Below, piece after piece: positions 1-5,810 of a stretch of DNA of 11,707 bases. The DNA comes from an uncultured Gammaproteobacteria bacterium. Lineage in GTDB: Bacteria > Pseudomonadota > Gammaproteobacteria > Steroidobacterales > JABDMI01. Below the pieces are notes generated by a model. The model was not told the origin of the DNA, ran no database searches, and was given only the letters and a program-made list of their open reading frames with translations. The DNA lies in the NCBI GenBank assembly GCA_938039225.1, contig CALHVH010000148.1:1-11707 (forward strand), written 5' to 3'. Within the stretch, counting starts at the first letter, position 1; every line of letters begins with the position of its first letter. Both the position numbers and the translations under genes were made by a program.

Positions 1-88
1 CTGCAGTGCTGAGTTCCTGTATGACAAGCGTCTCAAAATTTTGATGCGTTTCTTTGGGAAATGTTTTAATTGCTGATTCAGTAGGCAT
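1..88 (-). CDS. Unrecognised protein, N-terminal fragment (runs off the window)
   Basis: An open frame starts at ATG 88 and runs to the left edge without a stop (29 codons plus one base). It begins MPTESAIKTFPKETHQNF and continues ETLVIQELSTA. An in-frame TGA lies a short way upstream, so this ATG is the first possible ATG. No clear Shine-Dalgarno sequence precedes it. I do not recognise the family: the fragment is hydrophilic, with no signal peptide or membrane segment. It has the same orientation as the trp operon but is separated from trpA by 209 bp containing dyads and a palindromic repeat, so it is more likely a separate transcription unit. It could also be a chance frame, since only 29 codons are visible. 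Confidence 0.4.
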   Translation of the reverse strand, partial: MPTESAIKTFPKETHQNFETLVIQELSTA

Positions 89-116
89 ACTTGATTGTAA
101 GTGATATCAGAATTTG

Positions 117-143
117 TTGCACCATGTTCGTGCAAGGTGCAAG
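117..143. promoter_or_regulatory. Operator-like cluster: TTGCAC inverted repeat plus tandem GTGCAAG
   Basis: On the plus strand TTGCAC (117-122) is an inverted repeat of GTGCAA (130-135). GTGCAAG then occurs twice in tandem (130-136 and 137-143). The cluster lies 29-55 bp upstream of the ATG at 88, where a regulator of that minus-strand gene would bind. That it is an operator is inference; no known binding-site consensus was matched. Confidence 0.3.
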
Positions 144-155
144 TATCTCGATTAT

Positions 156-181
156 GCACTGAAATAATGCATATTTAGTGC
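156..181. repeat. Imperfect 26-bp palindrome
   Basis: GCACT-g-AAATA (156-166) pairs with TATTTAGTGC (172-181) around the loop ATGCA, giving ten base pairs with one bulged G. It sits between the trpA-side repeat and the partial gene at the left edge. There is no T-tract on either side, so it is not a standard intrinsic terminator. It may be a protein-binding dyad or an mRNA hairpin at the end of the trp transcript. Confidence 0.35.
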
Positions 182-196
182 TTGTACATATGTTGC

Positions 197-268
197 GTCA
201 TTCCCGCGAAGGCGGAAATCTAGTAAGTGGTTGAAAATAATATGGATTCCCACCTTCGTGGGAATGAC
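197..268. repeat. Palindromic repeat, ATTCCC...GGGAAT family, downstream of trpA
   Basis: Two arms in inverted orientation: GTCATTCCCGCGAAGGCGG (from 197) and its counterpart ending GTGGGAATGAC (268). Each arm is also a hairpin: ATTCCCGC-GAAG-GCGGAAAT with one mismatch, and ATTCCCAC-CTTC-GTGGGAAT (246-265) with eight perfect pairs. Repeats with this core are widespread as dispersed short palindromes in proteobacterial genomes (compare the dRS3-type core in Neisseria). It begins about 30 bp past the trpA stop and could stabilise or weakly terminate the trp mRNA, but no T-run follows it. Confidence 0.8.
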
Positions 269-297
269 ATCAATAAAGTTGTGGGCTTAGAGCAATC

Positions 298-1116
298 TCA
301 TTTATAAGTGGCCTTTTTCAAACTTTGCATGAATTTATCTAATTTAGCCAAGGTTTTAGGCAGATCATCACCAGCTTGTTGACTTTGAGCCAAAAGATTC
401 ACAATTGCTGAGCCGCAAATTGCGCCATCTAATCCCGTTTTCACGGCTTGCTCTATATGTTCTGGTTTAGAAATGCCAAAGCCTTGCACCAAAGGTGCAG
501 CATTGTGTGAATGCAACTTGTTTACTACTTCTTCTAAAGGTGTATCCACATCTACATGGGTGCCTGTTATACCCACTCGACCTAATAAATACGTATAGCC
601 TTGTGATAAGGCGGCTACTTGCTCTAACGTTTCTGGTGTTGCGTTGGGCGGTGCAATGAAAACACTTTGTACCTTGTGCTTATTTGTTAGCGAAGTTATC
701 AGTTCAGCTTCTTGTGCGGGTACATCAGGAATTAAAATAGAATCAACTTGCCATTTTGCACAATCTTGAATGAATTTTTCCATTCCATAATGCATAACGA
801 GATTTGCATACATAAGTAATCCAATAGGAATATCCGAATTGTATTCACGAATGGCATTGAATACTTTTTCTAGATTTGAAATTTTGAAACCAGATTCTAA
901 AGCACGGATGGTTGCAGCTTGAATAATAGGGCCATCAGCAATAGGGTCAGAAAAAGGAATACCCAGTTCTAATGCATCGGCACCTGAATCAATCAATTGT
1001 TTAATGATTTTTATTGAGGTGTCAATATCAGGATCACCAATCACCACAAAAGGCACTAGTGCAATGCGGTTTTGCTTTTTACATTCTGCGAAAGTATTTT
1101 GATAACGGTTTGTCAT
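298..1116 (-). CDS. trpA: Tryptophan synthase alpha subunit
   Basis: Cleaves indole-3-glycerol phosphate to indole and glyceraldehyde-3-phosphate; indole is channelled to the beta subunit in the cytoplasmic alpha2-beta2 complex. The protein is 272 aa, normal for the family (E. coli 268). The signature LELGIPFSDPIADGP carries both catalytic acids, Glu50 and Asp61 (E. coli Glu49 and Asp60). The flexible loop motif reads YLLGRVGITG, near the usual YLLSRxGVTG. ATG at 1116 fits the family N-terminus; its Shine-Dalgarno is weak. It is the last trp gene, 141 nt after trpB, with a palindromic repeat filling much of that gap. Such a gap is unusual, because trpB and trpA are commonly overlapping or close so that the subunits are made in equal amounts. 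Confidence 0.97.
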   Translation of the reverse strand: MTNRYQNTFAECKKQNRIALVPFVVIGDPDIDTSIKIIKQLIDSGADALELGIPFSDPIADGPIIQAATIRALESGFKISNLEKVFNAIREYNSDIPIGLLMYANLVMHYGMEKFIQDCAKWQVDSILIPDVPAQEAELITSLTNKHKVQSVFIAPPNATPETLEQVAALSQGYTYLLGRVGITGTHVDVDTPLEEVVNKLHSHNAAPLVQGFGISKPEHIEQAVKTGLDGAICGSAIVNLLAQSQQAGDDLPKTLAKLDKFMQSLKKATYK

Positions 1117-1171
1117 AGGGTTTCTGCTTTTAAATTTTTTCTTTATTCTTTTGTAGTAGTAGACAAATTAA

Positions 1172-1252
1172 GTCATTGCGAGCTATTGAAAATAGCGCGG
1201 CAATCTTTTTGGACTATAGAGATTGCCACGTCGCTTTACTCCTTGCAATGAC
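1172..1252. repeat. Palindromic repeat, GTCATTGC...GCAATGAC family, trpB-trpA junction
   Basis: An 81-bp imperfect inverted repeat. The ends are GTCATTGC and GCAATGAC, the inner stem is GGCAATCT (1199-1206) with AGATTGCC (1220-1227), and the left arm contains a small hairpin GCTATT-gaa-AATAGC. It is clearly related to the copy at 5053-5131 and lies in the same orientation. No open frame or transposase is present; this is a non-autonomous, MITE-like or REP-like dispersed element. In the trp mRNA it would form a branched hairpin between trpB and trpA. Confidence 0.85.
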
Positions 1253-1257
1253 GGTGT

Positions 1258-2472
1258 TTATTTCTGATTCAATTTTTTGTCTTCATCAATCACGTGTTGT
1301 AAATCTTTGTCGCCACGTCCAGATAAATTGAGTAGTACATTCATTGGCTTATCCGTTTCTTTTGCCAAGGTATGTAAGTAGGCTAAAGCGTGGGCAGACT
1401 CTAAAGCTGGAATAATACCTTCAGCATGTGAAAGGTCTTTAAAGCCTTGCAGCGCTTCACCATCTGTAACACCAACGTATTCTCCGCGGCCCGAGGCATA
1501 TAACCATGCATGTTCAGGACCCACAGCTGGGTAATCTAAACCGGCAGAGATTGAATGTGATTCTTGAATTTGACCATCATCATCTTGTAGTACATAGGTC
1601 ATGGCACCGTGCAATATACCGTGCTGACCTTTTAATAAGGTAGCTCCATGCGCTTGGGTATGTAGACCATGACCGGCAGGTTCAACACCAATCAAACGGA
1701 CTTTTTCATCTTGAATAAAATCAGCAAAAATTCCAATGGCATTTGAGCCACCGCCAACACAGGCGACAACTGCATCAGGTAGACGGCCGGTTTGTTCTTG
1801 CATTTGAACTTTTGCTTCTTCGCCAATCACTTTTTGAAAAGCCTTAACCAAACTTGGAAATGGATGCGGTCCAGCGGCTGTACCTAATAAGTAATGCGTA
1901 GTGTCAAAACTGGATGCCCAGTCACGCATGGCTTCGTTAATCGCGTCTTTTAAACTACCAGAGCCATTATCGACAGGAACCACCTTAGCGCCCATTAATT
2001 CCATGCGGTAAACATTAGGTGCTTGTCGGGCAACGTCTTTACTACCCATATAAATGGTGGCATCCAAACCTAATAATGCACAAGCAATAGCGGTAGCAAC
2101 GCCATGTTGGCCAGCGCCCGTTTCTGCAATCACACGTGTTTTACCCATGTGTTTGGTTAATAAAGCCTGAGCCAAAACTTGATTGGTTTTATGTGCGCCA
2201 CCGTGTAGTAAGTCTTCTCGTTTTAAATAAACACTTAACTGAGTGTCGGCAAGAAAGTTTTTACATTTTGTTAATGGCGTTGGACGGCCAGCGTAATTTT
2301 TTAATAAGTCATCCAGTTCAGTATTAAAGGCTAAATCTTGCTGCACAAATTCAAAGGCATCTTCTAACTGTTGTAGAGCTGGAACGAGTAACTCGGGAAT
2401 AAAGCGTCCGCCGAATTGTCCAAAATAACCTTTACGTACTTCGGAATAATTTTGTAGAGTTTCTTGTGTCAT
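1258..2472 (-). CDS. trpB: Tryptophan synthase beta subunit
   Basis: PLP enzyme that condenses indole with serine to give tryptophan. Length 404 aa, typical of the TrpB1 class. Visible motifs: the PLP-lysine segment LLHGGAHKTNQ (Lys95), the catalytic AETGAGQHG segment (Glu117), the phosphate-binding glycine loop GGGSNAIG (240-247), and the C-terminal SGRGDKD. All key residues are intact. The ATG at 2472 overlaps the trpCF stop codon by four bases (ATGA) with no clear Shine-Dalgarno, so translation is probably coupled to trpCF. It is separated from trpA by a palindromic repeat. Confidence 0.98.
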   Translation of the reverse strand: MTQETLQNYSEVRKGYFGQFGGRFIPELLVPALQQLEDAFEFVQQDLAFNTELDDLLKNYAGRPTPLTKCKNFLADTQLSVYLKREDLLHGGAHKTNQVLAQALLTKHMGKTRVIAETGAGQHGVATAIACALLGLDATIYMGSKDVARQAPNVYRMELMGAKVVPVDNGSGSLKDAINEAMRDWASSFDTTHYLLGTAAGPHPFPSLVKAFQKVIGEEAKVQMQEQTGRLPDAVVACVGGGSNAIGIFADFIQDEKVRLIGVEPAGHGLHTQAHGATLLKGQHGILHGAMTYVLQDDDGQIQESHSISAGLDYPAVGPEHAWLYASGRGEYVGVTDGEALQGFKDLSHAEGIIPALESAHALAYLHTLAKETDKPMNVLLNLSGRGDKDLQHVIDEDKKLNQK

Positions 2473-3923
2473 TGCGTATGTCTTGGCTTAAAGGCCTGTT
2501 GTCTTATAGTGGTAAATAATTTTTGTATTTTGAATCGATTTTTAAAGCCTGGGCGATTTTCTACACCAGAGGCCAAATCGAAACGTATTAGTGGTGTTTG
2601 TTGAGCGGTAGCAATATTATCTGGATTAAGTCCACCAGCTAATATGATGTTCTCCAAGGAGTACTCTTTATACGTTGTTGCAACATTATCGAGTAAGCTC
2701 CAATCGAATGATTCACCACTTCCACCAGAAAGTTTGGAATTACCATTTTCTAATAGTAAAGCGTCAACTTTGACGGAGGGAGGAGCAGGCAAGTGATCGG
2801 TGACGTGTAGGGTTTTCCAAATTTCAATATCTGGATTAATTAATTCTTTAAGCTCCGTGATATAGGCATCTGACTCATCACCATGTAATTGTACGGCGTA
2901 TAGAGTAATCTCTTTGGCCGCTTCTACAAGATATTCAATTGTCTGATTTCTAAATACGGCGACTAGAGGTAGTCGTGTACGTTTAGCGATCGATGCCGCT
3001 CGTTTTATGCTGATAGTACGCGTTGAACCTTCAGCGAGAATCATACCACCAAATTTAGCTCCGGCCATATAGGCTAAATCAGCATCAACACTATTAGTCA
3101 GTCCGCATATCTTGGTTGAGCTAAATACAAGTTCTCTTAATTTTAAATCCACACGTGGCTCAGACATTAATGAAGAGCCAATAAGAAAACCATCAACAAT
3201 TGGGGCCAGTCGACGTACTTCTGCTCGCGTTTTAATGCCTGATTCACTAATCACACGGATATGTTTTCTTTTTTCTTGAGGAATTAATCTAACAAGTTTT
3301 TCTGTAGTAGCAAGATCAATACTTAAATCAGCAAGATTACGATTATTAATGCCAATGATTTTTGCATCTAAATGCAATGCGCGTTGTAATTCTTGTTCGT
3401 CATGTACTTCCGTGAGAATATCAATATTTAGTGCATGTGCTACCTCAGCACATAGTCGATATTGTTCATCATCTAAAACAGATAGCATTAATAAAACCAC
3501 ATCAGCATCATACTGTCTGGCTTGCAGAACTTGTTCAGGAACCAAAGTAAAATCTTTGCACAATACAGGGTGTGAACAGACGGCTTTAGCTCTTGGGATG
3601 AAGTCTAATTCACCTTTGAAATGATCATACTCAGTTAATACTGATATAGCCGACGCGAACGATGCATATTGTTGAACAATCGTTTCCACCGTGTCCGTTT
3701 CACGAATTGAACCTAAACTAGGCGAAGCTTTTTTGTATTCACAAATAAAGTGTCCGCCAGGTTTGGACAGGACCTCAAAAAGACTTCGTGTTGAGGATTG
3801 TAAATTGTCGCTCTCTAAACCTTCTAATTGCGTTGGAAGTTGTGCTAATTTTTTTGCAACAATTTTCCCCAGTACGCTATCTGGTTTTAGATTAGAACTT
3901 AATGAAGGGGCGGTAAAATTCAT
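2469..3923 (-). CDS. trpC: Bifunctional indole-3-glycerol phosphate synthase / phosphoribosylanthranilate isomerase
   Basis: Fusion carrying two consecutive pathway steps: the isomerase (TrpF) and the synthase (TrpC). From ATG 3923 it is 484 aa. Residues 1 to about 265 are the synthase, with EYKKASPSLGSI (catalytic lysines near 64-65), CKDF (Lys123), TEVHD (Glu172), GINNRNL and ISESGI. From about 270 the isomerase begins at KICGLT (catalytic Cys273), followed by VQLHGDE, LLAGGL-like ILAGGL and FDLASGVE. The domain order and sequence match the E. coli-type trpC(F) fusion. The frame stays open upstream to a TTG at 3977, but those 18 codons are translated palindromic repeat (they encode WIPAFAGNT), so I place the start at the ATG giving MNFTAPSL. 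No strong Shine-Dalgarno precedes this ATG. The 3' end overlaps trpB by four bases. Confidence 0.96.
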   Translation of the reverse strand: MNFTAPSLSSNLKPDSVLGKIVAKKLAQLPTQLEGLESDNLQSSTRSLFEVLSKPGGHFICEYKKASPSLGSIRETDTVETIVQQYASFASAISVLTEYDHFKGELDFIPRAKAVCSHPVLCKDFTLVPEQVLQARQYDADVVLLMLSVLDDEQYRLCAEVAHALNIDILTEVHDEQELQRALHLDAKIIGINNRNLADLSIDLATTEKLVRLIPQEKRKHIRVISESGIKTRAEVRRLAPIVDGFLIGSSLMSEPRVDLKLRELVFSSTKICGLTNSVDADLAYMAGAKFGGMILAEGSTRTISIKRAASIAKRTRLPLVAVFRNQTIEYLVEAAKEITLYAVQLHGDESDAYITELKELINPDIEIWKTLHVTDHLPAPPSVKVDALLLENGNSKLSGGSGESFDWSLLDNVATTYKEYSLENIILAGGLNPDNIATAQQTPLIRFDLASGVENRPGFKNRFKIQKLFTTIRQQAFKPRHTQ

Positions 3924-3930
3924 AGATATC

Positions 3931-3998
3931 GTATTGCCAGCGAAGGCTGGTATCCAGTGTTGTTGGATCCCAGACAATGCTTCGCATTTCTGGGAATT
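3931..3998. repeat. Palindromic repeat, diverged ATTCCC...GGGAAT family, trpD-trpC junction
   Basis: A first hairpin CCAGC-GAAG-GCTGG and a second CCCAGA-c-AATGC-TTC-GCATT-TCTGGG (11 pairs with one bulge) are joined by TATCCAG...TGGATCC. The core order matches the copy at 197-268 but is diverged, with compensating changes inside the stems. It ends about 8 bp before the preferred trpC ATG and so lies where a ribosome would load. When translated on either strand it gives the peptides often seen in spurious repeat-derived frames (WIPAFAG and LPAKAGIQ). Confidence 0.75.
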
Positions 3999-4019
3999 CG
4001 TAATTTTTGATTACTAGTC

Positions 4020-5039
4020 TTATGCATTCTTATAAAAACTCTGAATCAATTGAAGTTGCTCAAAGCCCTTTCCTGATTTTAAAAGTGCAAGCGCCTGAGC
4101 ATAACCCGCTTTCCAATCACTTGCCATTTCATGTACCCACAAGGAAGTGCCCGCATTCAAGGCAATGGTTGCATTTTCTGCCGCAGTGCCCTCGCCTTGT
4201 AAAATAGCAATTAGACGTTGGGTATTATATTCAGCGTCATCACCTTTAATATCTTCTAATGAGAAATAGTCTAAACCCACTTCTTTAGGGTCTATTTCAA
4301 TGACTTCAACTTTATTATCAGCAGCAAAGGCGCCATGCGTGGTTCCGGTAATGGTAATTTCATCTAACCCCTGGCCGTTAACCACTAAGGCTCTTTTGCA
4401 ACCGAGTTGTTGTAAGGTCTCAGCAAGTGGTGCACACAATGCCGCATCATAAACCCCCATCATTTGATAAATAGGCTCTGCTGGATTGACTAAAGGCCCA
4501 AGTAGATTAAATAGGGTACGTGTACTTAATGACTTACGTACCGGCATGGCGTATTTAACACCGCTATGAAAATGAGGAGCAAATAAAAAGCAAAAGTTCA
4601 CATTTTTTAAAGCGCTAACAGCAAGATCGGCATCTTGTGCGAGTGGTATACCAAGTTTTTCAAGCACATCGGCAGAACCAGATTTAGACGACACCGAGCG
4701 GTTACCGTGTTTGACCACTTTTATGCCGGCAGCAGCCAGAACAAAGCTTACTATCGTTGATACATTGATAGTGTTTGAACCATCACCGCCTGTTCCACAG
4801 CAGTCCATTGTGTGAAAAGCCAAGTCAGGAAAATTACAAGCCGCTCGCATTGCTTGTGCGGCACCGGCAATTTCTTGAGGGGTTTCACCTTTGCATTTAA
4901 GGGCAATTAACAAAGCGGTGATTGTAGGTTCGTTCAGCTCGCCCTTAAGTAAAGATTCAAAAATTTGACGTGTATCTGCAGCTAACAAATCTTGACCTTG
5001 ATACACGCGTTCTAAAAAATTGTTTATATTCTCTGACAT
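4020..5039 (-). CDS. trpD: Anthranilate phosphoribosyltransferase
   Basis: Transfers phosphoribosyl from PRPP to anthranilate. The protein is 339 aa, the usual size for a stand-alone TrpD, and not fused to the amidotransferase as it is in E. coli. The PRPP/Mg-binding signature CGTGGDGSNTINVST is at 81-95, KHGNRSVSSKSGSADVLE starts at 110, and the anthranilate-site segment RTLFNLLGPLVNP follows. ATG 5039 is preceded by a weak GAGAAAG ribosome-binding site that abuts the edge of the palindromic repeat at 5053-5131. The gap to trpG is 108 nt and the gap to trpC is 96 nt; both are largely repeat. Confidence 0.97.
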   Translation of the reverse strand: MSENINNFLERVYQGQDLLAADTRQIFESLLKGELNEPTITALLIALKCKGETPQEIAGAAQAMRAACNFPDLAFHTMDCCGTGGDGSNTINVSTIVSFVLAAAGIKVVKHGNRSVSSKSGSADVLEKLGIPLAQDADLAVSALKNVNFCFLFAPHFHSGVKYAMPVRKSLSTRTLFNLLGPLVNPAEPIYQMMGVYDAALCAPLAETLQQLGCKRALVVNGQGLDEITITGTTHGAFAADNKVEVIEIDPKEVGLDYFSLEDIKGDDAEYNTQRLIAILQGEGTAAENATIALNAGTSLWVHEMASDWKAGYAQALALLKSGKGFEQLQLIQSFYKNA

Positions 5040-5052
5040 ATATTACTTTCTC

Positions 5053-5131
5053 GTCATTGCGAGCCATTGCAAATGGCGTGGCAATCTATTTGTTTACTAG
5101 ATTGCCACGTGACCTTGTTCCTCGCAATGAC
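5053..5131. repeat. Palindromic repeat, GTCATTGC...GCAATGAC family, trpG-trpD junction
   Basis: A 79-bp element with 11-bp perfect ends (GTCATTGCGAG / CTCGCAATGAC), a perfect 11-bp inner stem GTGGCAATCTA (5078-5088) with TAGATTGCCAC (5098-5108), and a small left-arm hairpin GCCATT-gca-AATGGC. It is better preserved than its relative at 1172-1252. In mRNA it would fold into a branched structure between trpG and trpD, ending 13 nt before the trpD start. Confidence 0.88.
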
Positions 5132-5147
5132 AATTTAGATACTTAAT

Positions 5148-5810
5148 TTAACTTAAACCTACACATTCAAATACGTTTTCAAAAAGATTTTGACCATAGG
5201 TGGTTAAGATGCTCTCAGGGTGAAATTGCACACCAAAGAGCTTTAGTTGAGTGTCTTCAATTGCCATAACTTGTCCATCTACACTAGCTGTCACAGAGAA
5301 ATTACTTGGCACATCACTGGCTACTAAAGAGTGATATCTTGCTATGGTTAAAGGATTAGGTAAGTCTTTAAATAATGAGTCACCATTGTGTTGCATATCA
5401 GAGGTTTTACCATGCAAAATGGCCGGTGCTGGACCGACTAATCCAGAAAACGCTTCAACTAGGGCTTGGTGCCCTAGGCAAATGCCAAACATAGGTACTT
5501 GACCGGCTAATGCTTTAATAAACGGTACTAAGTTACCGGCTTGTGTAGGATTACCTGGTCCAGGTGATAAAACGATTAAATCGCAGTCTTTAGCGATATG
5601 AATTAGCTTGTCTAGGTCAACATTGTTTCTATAGGTTTTAACCACGCCTAATTCTTGTAACTGGTATTTCAAGTTATAAGTAAAGGAATCAAAATTATCT
5701 AGTAAAAATATTTTATGTTTTTTATGAGAGACAGAATTTATTACGCCACCCACATTATCTTGAGCTTCTTGACCATTCCCAAATTCGAGAGCATCTACCA
5801 TTTGACCCAT
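5148..5810 (-). CDS. trpG: Anthranilate synthase glutamine amidotransferase subunit
   Basis: Class I glutamine amidotransferase that supplies ammonia to TrpE. The triad is visible: nucleophile Cys111 in MFGICLGHQ, and His197 and Glu199 in FGVQFHPES. LSPGPGNPTQAG (81-92) forms the oxyanion region. The core begins at about residue 33 (KIFLLDNFDSFTYNL), so the 220-aa product has some 30 extra hydrophilic residues in front compared with typical TrpG. This start is supported by a strong AAGGAGT about 8 nt upstream of ATG 5810; the only nearer in-frame start is a GTG with no ribosome-binding site. The gene overlaps the end of trpE by 16 nt, implying coupled translation of the two subunits. It is separate from trpD. 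Confidence 0.96.
   Translation of the reverse strand: MGQMVDALEFGNGQEAQDNVGGVINSVSHKKHKIFLLDNFDSFTYNLKYQLQELGVVKTYRNNVDLDKLIHIAKDCDLIVLSPGPGNPTQAGNLVPFIKALAGQVPMFGICLGHQALVEAFSGLVGPAPAILHGKTSDMQHNGDSLFKDLPNPLTIARYHSLVASDVPSNFSVTASVDGQVMAIEDTQLKLFGVQFHPESILTTYGQNLFENVFECVGLS

Noticed and set aside
197..268. Intrinsic terminator of the trp operon
   Set aside because: The hairpins are good but no T-tract follows on the minus strand. It is better described as a dispersed palindromic repeat that might help end or protect the transcript.
2136..2327. Plus-strand open frame antisense to trpB
   Set aside because: Shadow of the well-supported trpB frame, with no recognisable domain. The same applies to the other antisense frames within trpC, trpD, trpE and msrAB.
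3924..3977. TTG start for trpC
   Set aside because: It would make the protein begin with translated repeat. The ATG at 3923 matches the family N-terminus better, although neither start has a strong ribosome-binding site.
3691..4017. Plus-strand open frame containing LPAKAGIQ
   Set aside because: It lies antisense to trpC and over the palindromic repeat. The peptide is a well-known translation artefact of this repeat family, and no ribosome-binding site or family match is visible.
1172..5131. CRISPR array or insertion sequence
   Set aside because: The repeats are single palindromes at separate operon junctions, with no spacers, no regular periodicity and no transposase frame.
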